From contig CAITIE010000104.1 in assembly GCA_903892355.1 (NCBI GenBank), positions 1 to 64,000 of the forward strand: a stretch of DNA of 64,000 nucleotides, given 5' to 3'. The position numbers and the translations under genes were made by a program. Under the pieces are notes generated by a model. It saw only the letters and a program-made list of their open reading frames with translations. It was not told the DNA's origin and did not search any database. This document shows, in pieces, positions 1 through 9,473 of the stretch (the stretch's first letter is position 1; the number at the start of each line of letters is the position of its first letter). Source of the DNA: an uncultured Pirellula sp. (GTDB lineage Bacteria > Planctomycetota > Planctomycetia > Pirellulales > Pirellulaceae).

Positions 1-3000
1 AACCGCAACCAGTGCATCGATCGTGAACGATACGCTCGATGAACCACCATCCTCGTCGGTTCCCGTGATCGTTACCGTCTCGCCCGTGATCGCAGCAGTC
101 GTCAGAAGTGACCAGGACCACGTTCCATCGGCATTCTTCGTCACGGTACCCTTGGATGCACTTAACGTCACCGTATCCGCCGGAACGTCGGTCCATGTTC
201 CGCTGTTGGTCAGCGTTGTCAACGCATTCCCCGTGACATTCGCCAACGCCACGGTCAATCCAGGCGCCTTGTTCGTTACCGTATACGTGAACGATACGCT
301 ACCAACGGCACCGGCACTGTCCGTCGCCGTAATCGTCACCGACGTCGATGCCGTGTCATCCATACCGGCAAGACTCCATGACCACGTCCCATCGGAGTTC
401 TTGGTGATGCTTCCCGACGATGCACTCAACGTCACTACGTCTCCAGCATCCGAGTCTGACCACGTTCCACTGTTCGCGAGCGTCGTACCCTCAACACCAC
501 TTACCGATGCATTCGATACCGTTATCAACGGTGGTTGATTAGCCGGGGTCTCATCCTTATTGACGATTGAAATATCCAACGCGTCAAATCCGTTGTAGTT
601 AGGATCCGAACTTGTTGCCGGATCCGTTACGATCGTGTAGGCCACGTCTCCGTCAACAATCGAATCACTGACACCCGTTACGGCGACTAACTGCGGTATT
701 TCCCAATTGGCAGCTGTAAAAGTCAACGAAGAGACAGACAGTGTCCCTTCCGTCGTATCACTGGAGCGAATGGGAATCGTTACATCTGCACTTGGTGGCG
801 TATTGAGTGCAAAAGACAACAGGACCGATCCGCCAGACTCGGTCGTGACGAGACTTGCCGTCGGCGTGATGCTTACTCCAACAGGGGTGTAAGAAACCCT
901 TAACTCAGGACGATTTTTTGTCGCCGCAGCCTCAGACGATTCTACGCCCCATCCGTCCGTGCCTAATGTCCAAGGAAGTATTGCCCAACCATTGTTTACA
1001 ACCGTCCCTTGCACCCATGCTTGGACATCAACGGTTACGTCGAATGTGTTGAAGCCTGCTTCGGCGTTAGGAGTCAAGCTGGCATTGCCCGCTTGTGTGT
1101 TCGATACCGAATAAGCTTCAACATCGTCCGGAGAAACACCATCGACCAAGCTATTCCAAGTTGCAGCAGATGTCCATGCTTGCTTCATGGCGTGAAATTT
1201 CCCGCCGTCCCCTTGGGCATTGCTCGTCGTACTTGCGATGGAAAGAATCGCCGAATGAACCAGCGCCCCGGCTGGAACGCGTCCGCTACTAGACCCGATG
1301 ATGTCATCAAAACGTATCAACACTTGCGATGTGTTTGTACCTGCAGCGTCCCTGTAGTCGACCAACGAAGCCGTCGAAGCGGAATTGTCGGTATCAGGGG
1401 CACTTTGGGTTAACGCCGTATCAACCGTTCCAGCATACCCATTGACACCTTGACGATATGCAACGGATGGAACGGTGGCAGGTAGCCATTCGACTTCCAA
1501 GCGAGGGCGGGCGGCAGAATCGCTCGATTCCGATGCACTGAAGGCCCATCCGTCGGACATACCGTTCCATCCCTGCATCAACCAACCGTAGTTCAATGCG
1601 CCTGCCGACCATGCTTGAAGATCGGCTGTGACTCCGATGATGGTCGGATTCGCCGCTGCATCACTATTCCCGAAAGACACGCCAATCTGCGAATCGTAAT
1701 CGACCCGGGCTTCAGATCCGTCGGCTTGTCCACCAGGAAATGAATTTCGTGGTGCAACACCATTGCCCATGGTATTCCAGGTTTCAGTGTTCGCATCCCA
1801 CGAGGTCAACATACGATGCAACGTTGCACCATCACCACCATTTCTCGTATTAACTACCAACCGTGCCGAAACAATGTTGGCCCCTAGTGGAATCTGCCCC
1901 TCCCCAGATCCAAAGATGTTATCAAACCGCAATAGCACTTGCGAATTGACTGTCCCACCGTCAAAGTCAACAAGCAATCCCTCCGTCAATGGATTGGCTC
2001 CTTCCGGAAGCGGAGTATCAGGACGGTTTTCGGCAATTTGTATATCCGCGGCGCCGGTGTAAGGCCCTTGTCCGTAGTCCACCCCTTCCTGGAATGCAAA
2101 CCGCCTGGATTGGCTTTGGGTCATGGCATAGTCGATGACGGTGCTGGTCCCGCCATCTCCATCTGTCAATTTCATCGAAACCGTCCGTGGACTCGGCATC
2201 TTTCTGGTATTCGATGTCGCGAACACAACACTACGCAATACGGCTTGAACCGAAGCTTGCGTTGCAGCGCTATTAAAAGTCACAGTCATCGGAAGGGTTG
2301 ACGAACCTTCCGTGAGCGTTCCGATGGCCACGCCGCCGTAGCTTACGGTACCTCCAGCGACACTGATTTGGCCTGCTCCTGTTCCGGTATTTCGAAGCCT
2401 CAACTGATCACCGTCGAGACCGTTGGATGCGATCGTAACCGTAAGAACACCACCATTGAAATCCATTGAATCCGGATCCGTTAAACCGATCAAGCCATCG
2501 ATCGTTACTGAGTTCCCCTCGGCTGCGTAATACACCGAGTTTCGCGAGGCAGCCATTGCCGGCGAGTCATTTGTCGCCACTACCTCAACCACCGTTGACG
2601 CTTCATTGCTCAACCCACCGCTCGGCCCGCCATCTCCATCATTGACTACAAATTTAATCGTGCGATTTAAGGTGCCTGGATTGTCAGACTCCGTCATGTA
2701 GGTGACGTTTCGAACCAGCGCTTGAACGGACTCCACCGTTGCGTTGTTATTCAATTCGACAACCAATGGGCTCGATCCACTCCCTCCACTCAAGGTGCCG
2801 ATCGTCGTTCCAGCATACTGGACAATCGATCCAACAAGCGCTATCTCACCAGCAGCCGAGCCCTGATTTCGAACACTGAGCCGATCAGCGGACTCGGCAT
2901 TAGCGGTGATACTCACCGTCAAGTTCCCCGAAGCAAAATTGGGCGAATCAGAATCAGTTACTGTAGCCCCAACCGCGATCAACGTCGCACCAGTTCCCTC

Positions 3001-4158
3001 GGTGTGCTGTGTCGGACCACCTGGAACTGCCAAAGTCGGCCCAGAATTGGTACTTGCAACAACCTTGATTGTGACGGTTGTGCTCGCACCGAAAAGATTC
3101 AAGTCGGTCGCTTTGTAGGCAAAGGTAAAGTCCCCCACAGTCCCGTCGTTAACATAGCTGAAGGAACCATTGTCATTGAACACAAACGACGATGCCCCTC
3201 CGGGAGCCGCTGAATCGAGAACGGCCCAAAGCAACGAGTTGATGCCATTCGGGTCGGAGTCATTTCCCAAAACACCGCTACCTGCATTGAGCACCAAACT
3301 TCCACCTGGCTCGATTTGATACTCGTCCGCCACGCTGGTTGGAGCCAGGTTACTATCGCCCGGCACATTGATGTTTCCCGGGGTGATCGCACCCCCAACT
3401 GGGAAATTCGAACTTCGATTGGCCACCGTCGATGTATAGGCCGTAGAACTATTGGGAGCAGCCATATCCCCCGAATACCAAGCCGCTGTGTTCAACGCGC
3501 GGTTGTCGTGCAGAAATCGTGTAGCGGCACCTGCAGGGATAGCCGCAGCCTGAGTGAGAACCGCACCGTACGCCAAATCACCTGCACCTCCATCGATCCA
3601 CCCAATACAATCGATCAATGTCGCTCCACTCGGCAAATTTAGGATTCCATCGTTTTCTGGATCCAAGTCGGACGCAGCCACGATTCCGGATGGACTGCGA
3701 ATCAACGCAAAACTGTTTGAGCCATTTTCAAGGGCGCCACCACCGCTATTGAAAGCTTCCGACCCTACCACAATCGTGGTTTCAGGTGGAATCGCATGCC
3801 CAAGCCCATCCGCCTTGATCACCAACAGACCGTTGCTGCCCATCGATTGACCACTGAGGTTCACGACGACATCCGCCAATCCCTGACTCGCAGAATCCCC
3901 TTCAATCGAAACGAAGTAAATATCAGTGAGTAATGCTCCTGGAGTCCCCTTGATCTCGACATACTCGAAAGGCGTATCCGTCCCTGAAGGATCCGACAAC
4001 AACTCGTTCAACAGCAATCCAGCAAAAACGCGTCTGGCTTCTAGTCCCTCGAAGAACAGCTTTCGATTTCTCATAGCCAGCCTTAATGATCGATTTCTCT
4101 TTTCACCGTTTGGAGAAGTTAAATGATTCCGACCAAAGACACGTTGTGACCTAAACAT
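1..4158 (-). CDS. Giant modular surface protein, 5' part (lamin-tail, cadherin-like, DNRLRE and Ig-like modules)
   Basis: The minus strand is open from an ATG at 4158 to the window edge, giving at least 1386 residues; the C-terminus lies outside. Residues about 39-46 read LEARRVFA, the Arg-rich 'LEPR' type of N-terminal signal found on planctomycete exported giant proteins. A lamin-tail-like domain follows at once (LLLNELLSDPSG, then EYVEIKG). Next come a cadherin-like stretch with a VLGNDSDPNG motif, two similar beta modules, two DNRLRE-like modules (each with a QVLLRFD strand, near 2070-1560 and 1440-910) and Ig-like repeats with a DGTWSWS core at the window edge. The expected role is a secreted or cell-surface structural or adhesive protein; the ligand cannot be read from sequence. 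A second ATG at 4074, preceded by AAGG at good spacing, gives MRNRKLFFEGLEARRV and may be the real start. Confidence 0.85.
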   Translation of the reverse strand, partial: MFRSQRVFGRNHLTSPNGEKRNRSLRLAMRNRKLFFEGLEARRVFAGLLLNELLSDPSGTDTPFEYVEIKGTPGALLTDIYFVSIEGDSASQGLADVVVNLSGQSMGSNGLLVIKADGLGHAIPPETTIVVGSEAFNSGGGALENGSNSFALIRSPSGIVAASDLDPENDGILNLPSGATLIDCIGWIDGGAGDLAYGAVLTQAAAIPAGAATRFLHDNRALNTAAWYSGDMAAPNSSTAYTSTVANRSSNFPVGGAITPGNINVPGDSNLAPTSVADEYQIEPGGSLVLNAGSGVLGNDSDPNGINSLLWAVLDSAAPGGASSFVFNDNGSFSYVNDGTVGDFTFAYKATDLNLFGASTTVTIKVVASTNSGPTLAVPGGPTQHTEGTGATLIAVGATVTDSDSPNFASGNLTVSITANAESADRLSVRNQGSAAGEIALVGSIVQYAGTTIGTLSGGSGSSPLVVELNNNATVESVQALVRNVTYMTESDNPGTLNRTIKFVVNDGDGGPSGGLSNEASTVVEVVATNDSPAMAASRNSVYYAAEGNSVTIDGLIGLTDPDSMDFNGGVLTVTIASNGLDGDQLRLRNTGTGAGQISVAGGTVSYGGVAIGTLTEGSSTLPMTVTFNSAATQASVQAVLRSVVFATSNTRKMPSPRTVSMKLTDGDGGTSTVIDYAMTQSQSRRFAFQEGVDYGQGPYTGAADIQIAENRPDTPLPEGANPLTEGLLVDFDGGTVNSQVLLRFDNIFGSGEGQIPLGANIVSARLVVNTRNGGDGATLHRMLTSWDANTETWNTMGNGVAPRNSFPGGQADGSEARVDYDSQIGVSFGNSDAAANPTIIGVTADLQAWSAGALNYGWLMQGWNGMSDGWAFSASESSDSAARPRLEVEWLPATVPSVAYRQGVNGYAGTVDTALTQSAPDTDNSASTASLVDYRDAAGTNTSQVLIRFDDIIGSSSGRVPAGALVHSAILSIASTTSNAQGDGGKFHAMKQAWTSAATWNSLVDGVSPDDVEAYSVSNTQAGNASLTPNAEAGFNTFDVTVDVQAWVQGTVVNNGWAILPWTLGTDGWGVESSEAAATKNRPELRVSYTPVGVSITPTASLVTTESGGSVLLSFALNTPPSADVTIPIRSSDTTEGTLSVSSLTFTAANWEIPQLVAVTGVSDSIVDGDVAYTIVTDPATSSDPNYNGFDALDISIVNKDETPANQPPLITVSNASVSGVEGTTLANSGTWSDSDAGDVVTLSASSGSITKNSDGTWSWSLAGMDDTASTSVTITATDSAGAVGSVSFTYTVTNKAPGLTVALANVTGNALTTLTNSGTWTDVPADTVTLSASKGTVTKNADGTWSWSLLTTAAITGETVTITGTDEDGGSSSVSFTIDALVAV

Positions 4159-4370
4159 TCGGTGCGAAGCCTCTCGTAGTTGAAATTGAGATTGGTACCC
4201 AACATCGGGGACGTCTCATTCAGGGAAATAATTCTGGGATGTAAAAGACAAGAATCCAGAGATGATATTCTTGATTTATGAAGCAACTATGAACTTTGAC
4301 AGACCGCTTTCGTGAAGTCTTTCAGGCATGCCAGTACCTATTCCGTGGTGCATTCGCATCCAATCGCAAG

Positions 4371-4937
4371 TCACTGACTGTCAGAACAATCCGAGCGTAG
4401 AGTAATCTCGATGGACGTCGACGTAGAGCTGATGTCCAAGTACTTCTTGGATTCGCGACCGTAGCAATCAGGGACTCTCGGTGAACCAATGGAAGAACCT
4501 TCACCTTCATCCACTTCCCCTTCGTCGAAATCCCTGCGCCGAGTCGTTTCCGACTCTTTTTGGGGTTTTGGGAAAACCAAAACTCGCTTTTTACCGGGAA
4601 TAATTCCAGCGGTTCGACTATCGAACATTAAGCGAAATTTTCCAGCAGCGTCTGTGATCCCATACGAGTAAATAAGATCCTCGGGGGTCTCAAGCCGCAC
4701 TTCCACATCCGCCAGAGGGACTCCATCCAAAGTCAACACTCCACGAACATCAACCAATCCCAACGATGCATAATTCGGCTTGCTCGTTGGCGAACACCCA
4801 CTCGTCGACAATGCGATTAAAAGCAAAAAGCACTTGATTCGGAGAAGCGATCGATGTTGAAGTCGCACAGGAAGCTCTCTAGGCTTTGTAGGGGTCGGGC
4901 AACGAAATCGAAAGCAAACAATGACGCCAGAAATCAC
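4371..4937 (-). CDS. Small lipoprotein with transthyretin/carboxypeptidase-regulatory-like fold
   Basis: This 188-residue protein has a basic N-terminus, a hydrophobic stretch and a lipobox-like LSTSGC at about residue 48, so it is probably a lipoprotein with a long leader. The following segment ([20 protein letters not shown], then [11 protein letters not shown]) is the Gly-rich beta pattern of transthyretin-like or carboxypeptidase-regulatory-like domains. In planctomycetes such small proteins commonly sit directly beside DUF1559 genes. Its start overlaps the stop of the upstream DUF1559 gene by 4 bp (4934-4937), so the two are very probably co-translated. The real start could lie further in, closer to the hydrophobic segment. 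Function is unknown; a periplasmic or cell-surface partner of the DUF1559 protein is an inference from context. Confidence 0.8.
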   Translation of the reverse strand: MISGVIVCFRFRCPTPTKPRELPVRLQHRSLLRIKCFLLLIALSTSGCSPTSKPNYASLGLVDVRGVLTLDGVPLADVEVRLETPEDLIYSYGITDAAGKFRLMFDSRTAGIIPGKKRVLVFPKPQKESETTRRRDFDEGEVDEGEGSSIGSPRVPDCYGRESKKYLDISSTSTSIEITLRSDCSDSQ

Positions 4938-5887
4938 TCTTCGTAATCCTGAGTTTCAAAACCGTTTCGTGATCCCATCGCGCGTACGATCACGATGTCG
5001 GTATTGTCCGACATGTAGAAGACCGAGCCGTCGGCTTTCCCCAGCATGGTACCTCCATTATGGAAACTCCCAAACGCAACCTCCATCAGATAACCATTGG
5101 TTGCAGGCGCCACTACGGCCACGTTGGGACGCACAAAAAAGCTCCCCGCTGCTTCGGTAAATTCAGTTCCACCTGAGCCACCTTTGCAGTCGCAAGGATC
5201 AACCTGCGGACCACCCATTGCCCACCAATCCATACCTTGACCGTCCTTTGAGAACTCAGGGTCAGTTCGCGATTCACCCAGCAAAATCGTTCGTGAAAGG
5301 CCATCGGTGATATCGCGGAAGCGTATTCGACTGCAGCCGAAATTGGTTCCATCGAGATTCGTCTCTTCAAACGACTGAGTCCCCGAAACAGTGCGAGTCG
5401 AAGCATCGTCGGAACTGACTCGACTGCCACCATTCACGCGGTAACTAATTGGGACCCGGCGTTCGATTCCGTTATACCCTCTTGGGGCTAACTCTGGACA
5501 ACTAGGACATTGAAACGAGGGAATCGCGAGCTGGCAAGCCTTGTAATTCGGACTTGCTGGATTATCCCAGTTCCCTAGACCTCTTTCCTGAAACAGCAGT
5601 GTGTTATACGTATTCGTCTGCTCGATCTGTGGTAGTATCGCGGCACTCCAAAAGGTCCCATGGTCGTTCCATCCGGGCGGCAGTACCTTGAACGCACTCT
5701 CGTAATTCATCATCCCTAGAGTCAACTGACGCACATTGCTCGAGCAACTCATCCGCCGCGCCGCCTCACGTGCAGCTTGCACCGCAGGCAGTAGCAAGCC
5801 AACCAAGAGACCGATGATCGCAATAACAACCAAAAGTTCGACCAACGTGAACGCGCTTCGACGCCCTTCGAGGTTACGAGCAAACAT
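4934..5887 (-). CDS. DUF1559 domain protein, type IV pilin-like
   Basis: This 317-residue protein belongs to the DUF1559 family, which is greatly expanded in planctomycetes. The N-terminus ([20 protein letters not shown]) is a class III pilin-like signal with the conserved Phe and the Glu at +5, followed by [16 protein letters not shown], the usual DUF1559 start. The C-terminus carries the H-x9-DG element (His in FGSFHNGG, then KADGSVFYM) typical of the family. Cleavage by a prepilin peptidase and pseudopilin-like assembly are expected from the family but not proven; the residue before Phe is Ala rather than Gly, which is common in this group. The gene is translationally coupled to the downstream lipoprotein. 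ATG 5887 is supported by its position just ahead of the signal. Confidence 0.93.
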   Translation of the reverse strand: MFARNLEGRRSAFTLVELLVVIAIIGLLVGLLLPAVQAAREAARRMSCSSNVRQLTLGMMNYESAFKVLPPGWNDHGTFWSAAILPQIEQTNTYNTLLFQERGLGNWDNPASPNYKACQLAIPSFQCPSCPELAPRGYNGIERRVPISYRVNGGSRVSSDDASTRTVSGTQSFEETNLDGTNFGCSRIRFRDITDGLSRTILLGESRTDPEFSKDGQGMDWWAMGGPQVDPCDCKGGSGGTEFTEAAGSFFVRPNVAVVAPATNGYLMEVAFGSFHNGGTMLGKADGSVFYMSDNTDIVIVRAMGSRNGFETQDYEE

Positions 5888-6170
5888 AGAAATCCTAAAA
5901 AAAGTCCATCATTCAACGGTGAATCGAGTGGCAATTTGATTCCAAATCACCTGACCGGTCGCGTCCACCGACGCGGTTTTCGATTCTAAAGATTCCTTCC
6001 ATGAAACCATAAAGATCCCATGAATCGAACATGCAGATTTAGTGAAGAAGCAAACAAGCCCGAGAACCTCCTGCTCGTTCTTGGTCGCGCTCATGGCATT
6101 AGCCATCCGGGTAACTCCGCCGCAGGAATGACGCAATCACCACGACCTTAAGATTCCGAAGAATCGATAC

Positions 6171-7085
6171 TCATCGACTGCCTACCAGCCGAAGATTGCA
6201 GATGAAGCGGTGTCGGGGTGTTTCAACATCCCAGAAATCCCCATTTTGCAGCAGTAAAAGTCGCCGGTTGCTTTGATGAGACTTAGGTGGATCTCGCCGA
6301 ATCGCCCTAGGGCTTTCCTCTTTCGCATCCGGCTTCGGCGAGTGCTTGATTGATCCCCATGGGAATTGACTCCAACGAAATACCGTCGGCCAAATCTTAT
6401 CTCGCGCATCATCTTTGCGATTCATAGCGCATTTTCGCTCGACAATGCTACGTGTCACCAATTGCCCCTCGCTTGTCCCACCGATTGGTGCATGACCACG
6501 GGCATCAAACGCCACACCTAGAATCTCGGAATCCGTAAATTCCTGCTCCGTGGTTACCGCTCCCCAAATGCAGCTAAAGGTCATATTCCAGGCATGAATT
6601 CCGTACTGCAGTTGCTCCAACGTCGTGAAAACATGATCGCGACGATCGACCGGGCCTGGAGCAATTGGACCATCTTCTTTCTCTGAGGCGGAGTCTTTGT
6701 GAGCGATTTTCACAACGAGGTGGAGCGGGATCTTCAAGGATCGATTCCGACAAAAGTCGATTATCCGAGAGGTATAACTGCCATCGGTTACGACAAAAAG
6801 CTGCTTCGGATTAATACTTCGAACAATCACATCGGTGATGTCGAGAAGTTCTTTTCGAAGAATCGGTTCGTCGCCATCGATCCAAAAAGCGTCAACTGCA
6901 GGGACCCGCATAAGCGCAGCTTCGAGTTCGTCCAAGGACATAGTATCCAGTCCTAGACTAGATTCTTCGCGTCGCTCTTCCTTCATCACGTAGATAAGCC
7001 GGTTGAGAGGAATGTTGCATGGCTGTTCGAAAAACCGATCACCGTCTCCCTCAGCCTTAAACGAGGAGGTATCCAATTGTCCCAC
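6171..7085 (-). pseudogene. Decayed radical SAM/SPASM-like gene
   Basis: The frame from GTG 7085 codes 304 residues and looks like a radical SAM domain that has lost its cluster: the N-terminal PCNIPLNRLIY keeps the first Cys of a Cx3Cx2C pattern but has Leu at the other two positions. Downstream text such as FWIDGDEPILRKELLDI and IDFCRNRSLKIPLHLVVKI fits the barrel strands and helices of this superfamily. After about 6420 the frame becomes low-complexity, whereas an overlapping frame (6182-6412) reads IHLSLIKATGDFYCCKMGIS, which resembles a SPASM-type Cys-containing tail. The simplest reading is a gene broken by a frameshift and loss of cluster ligands. Upstream of 7085 another frame also looks partly coding. 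An expressed cluster-less homologue is less likely but possible. Confidence 0.5.
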
Positions 7086-7264
7086 TTTGCCACCTCAGCA
7101 CTCAAAATGCGTAAGTTGTCCCGGCGTGGTTCAGGTTCTACTGCGTCGCAACTCGAATATCATGAACCCGATATGAATTCCGGAAGAATTCCCAGAGTAA
7201 GTTTGCACCCAACCGTGCGTGTCCCCAATCGCAATTGGATCGATTCCGCTGGCAGAACACGCAA

Positions 7265-8119
7265 TCAGCATGAGTTCATCCGACCGTGTTCGATCCAATT
7301 TAGTGCCTGATCAAAGGATTCTCCTCGGGAAACAAGCAGCGAGATTGGCTCGTGGGTGAACGGATGTCTGAAGTCGACCCGCATCGATGTCAAAAGCATC
7401 CGGTACACACCAGTCCTTTGATAAAACATCTGGTTCCATCGGTGATCCCCATGACGATGATCCCCGATCACGGGATGCGCTAAGTGGTTCAGATGCCGCC
7501 GGATCTGATGCCATCTCCCCGTATGCGGCTGGACCTCCAACAGCGAAAAACGCGAACAAGGGAACTCGCCCATGGGCCACGGGACCTCGTAACGTCTCAA
7601 GCAGCGAAAATGTGTCACCGCATCCTGAATCTCCGCGCTTCGCTCTTTGGATTCGCCGTACGCCTTGGCCTTACCATCCTCATGATCCCCAAGAGGCCGA
7701 TCCACCGTTACCTCATCCGGCATGAAACCTCGCACGAGCGCTTGATACGTCTTCTCAATGCGCCGCTGCGTGAACAACTCACCCATCCGCGAAGCGGCCT
7801 CGCTAGTATACGCAAAGAAGATCAACCCAGCCGTCGGACGATCCAGTCGATGGATCGGGTAGAGAAACCGATTCAGTTGATCCCTCAACGTTTGCAACAA
7901 AACTGGCTCGGTCGCCAACGTCTTTGGACCACGATGAACCATCAAACCGGCAGGTTTGAAAACGCCCACGTAATGGTCGTCTTCAAATACGACCTGAATC
8001 GGCCGGTCCAAAGTCTCAACGATGAAATCGTTGGTGTTTTCAATTGGCTCGGTGTTTTCAATCGGCTTGTCCAAGGTGTCCCTTCGGCTATGTCCCTTTA
8101 GCTGTTGATTGTTCAGCAC
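7265..8119 (-). CDS. truC: RluA-family pseudouridine synthase, TruC-like
   Basis: This 284-residue protein contains the RluA-family catalytic motif HRLDRPTAG (catalytic Asp), preceded by VGVFKPAGLMVHRG and followed by LEVQPHTGRWHQIRRHL, with HPVIGDHRHGD near the end. These match TruC, which makes pseudouridine 65 in tRNA-Asp of Escherichia coli, better than RluC/RluD, because there is no S4 domain. The start is a GTG. The first about 30 residues are not conserved and contain an 18-bp in-frame direct duplication that gives a repeated PIENT motif, so the true start may lie further downstream. It is divergent from map. Confidence 0.85.
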   Translation of the reverse strand: MLNNQQLKGHSRRDTLDKPIENTEPIENTNDFIVETLDRPIQVVFEDDHYVGVFKPAGLMVHRGPKTLATEPVLLQTLRDQLNRFLYPIHRLDRPTAGLIFFAYTSEAASRMGELFTQRRIEKTYQALVRGFMPDEVTVDRPLGDHEDGKAKAYGESKERSAEIQDAVTHFRCLRRYEVPWPMGEFPCSRFSLLEVQPHTGRWHQIRRHLNHLAHPVIGDHRHGDHRWNQMFYQRTGVYRMLLTSMRVDFRHPFTHEPISLLVSRGESFDQALNWIEHGRMNSC

Positions 8120-8555
8120 CAGTGCCTGGCAACACAGCGCCGAAACCTATCTGGGCTATCCCCTGGGCCCCTATCTGGGCTATCCCCTGGGCCATCGTCG
8201 AGACGACACAACCCCCGATGTCCCCTCCCACGCAACCTCGAAGCACCTACCCCAGCATCGATCCAGAGCCAGGAATTTCATCATATTCCTCTAGAAATGG
8301 ACAGCCCACCCCCCACCTATCTGCAAGCAATCCCCCCTCCAATCTTTATTTCAAAATCGATTCCGGTTAAGATTTGGAGGATAAAGTCATCAGGTCATTC
8401 GTTCGTTCGGTGATTCAGGTCGATTTCGCGACACCTGAGACGACTTGGCCCATCGACCGCCCGTTCCGATTCCCTACGCCCAACTTATCCCTGTATCCAG
8501 ATTGATTGATTCGTCCAAGGGGAATCCCCCAGGCGGCGTCACTCCCGAGGCTCAG
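8120..8555. other. Intergenic region between truC and map
   Basis: This stretch of about 435 bp separates the divergent truC and map genes. Apart from a 24-bp tandem duplication near its left end I see no conserved coding potential. A TTG at 8445 would extend map by 37 residues, but that extension is Pro-rich and unlike the family. Promoters for both genes should lie here, but I cannot assign convincing -35/-10 boxes. Confidence 0.4.
8146..8193. repeat. 24-bp tandem duplication
   Basis: Two adjacent copies of a 24-bp unit beginning CCTATCTGGGCTATC lie at 8146-8169 and 8170-8193. The copies are identical apart from the junction, so the duplication looks recent. The array lies just upstream of truC in non-coding DNA. 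Confidence 0.9.
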
Positions 8556-9353
8556 ATGCTGCAGAACCTGCGCAAACTGCAACTTTCCGAAGTTCAACGC
8601 GATGGCATGCGTGCCGCCGGACGTTTTAATGGTCAATTGATGGATTACCTCCGTGGTTTCGTCAAGGCCGGCATATCCACCAGCGAGATCGATCGGCTCG
8701 CGCACGATTACACCATCCAGCATCGACACACCCCAGCCACACTCGGATACCTCGGATACACCAAAAGCTGCTGCACCAGCGTGAACGACGTCATCTGCCA
8801 TGGCATCCCAGGCGACTACGTTCTCAAGGATGGCGATATCATCAATGTCGATATCACCAGTATTGTGGATGGCTGGCACGGCGATCAATCGGAAACGTTC
8901 CTCGTCGGAGAGGTCTGCAATGAGGCTCGCTCCGTCTGCCAATGCGCGTTCGACTCCATGCATCGAGCGATCGCGGCATTAGAACCCGGATGCGCGGTCA
9001 GCATCATCGGTGACAATGTCGTCGCCGAAGCTACCAAGTGGGGATTTTCGGTCGTTCGCGAATACGTCGGACATGGACTTGGCCGCCGCTTCCATCAATA
9101 CCCAAACATCCCCCACTTCCCAGATCGAAAAAGCCAACAAGACCGACTCCTGCCCGGAATGTGCTTTACCGTCGAACCGATGATCAATGCTGGTACCCGA
9201 TTCACCAAACTCGACACGAAAGACAACTGGACCGTACGAACCCGCGACGGACGACTGTCCGCCCAATTCGAACACACCATTCTCATGACGGAAACGGGAC
9301 CGGAAATACTCACAGAGTGCGAAAATGGACCGAGGGTCGGGCACCGCTTCTAG
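8556..9353 (+). CDS. map: Type I methionine aminopeptidase
   Basis: Removes the initiator Met from nascent proteins. The dinuclear-metal ligands of the pita-bread fold are all visible: Asp in IINVDIT, Asp in WHGDQSETF, His in GHGLGRRFHQ, Glu in FTVEPMI and Glu in AQFEHTI. The substrate-pocket region SVNDVICHGIP is also present. From ATG 8556 the protein has 265 residues, the usual length for a bacterial type I enzyme without an SH3-binding extension, and starts at the expected helix (LSEVQRDGMRAAGR). A longer form from TTG 8445 would add 37 unconserved residues. The gene stands alone, convergent with ispH. Confidence 0.95.
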   Translation: MLQNLRKLQLSEVQRDGMRAAGRFNGQLMDYLRGFVKAGISTSEIDRLAHDYTIQHRHTPATLGYLGYTKSCCTSVNDVICHGIPGDYVLKDGDIINVDITSIVDGWHGDQSETFLVGEVCNEARSVCQCAFDSMHRAIAALEPGCAVSIIGDNVVAEATKWGFSVVREYVGHGLGRRFHQYPNIPHFPDRKSQQDRLLPGMCFTVEPMINAGTRFTKLDTKDNWTVRTRDGRLSAQFEHTILMTETGPEILTECENGPRVGHRF

Positions 9354-9473
9354 ACTCGCTGGTCAACCAGTTCTTTTCGAGAAAGAACGCGTGATCACGG
9401 AGTAGCCGGCAAAACGGAGGGGCCGGCAAAACAGCCACCATGAAAAACGCCGCCGATCGGCCACGTGCCAGCA

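Noticed and set aside
23..4126. Several plus-strand frames in the first 4 kb, up to 171 codons
   Set aside because: They are antisense shadows of the large minus-strand surface-protein gene, which is open over the whole interval with clear domain repeats.
5909..6136. 75-codon minus-strand frame upstream of the DUF1559 gene
   Set aside because: No hydrophobic, domain or start-site signal; probably a chance frame in the leader region.
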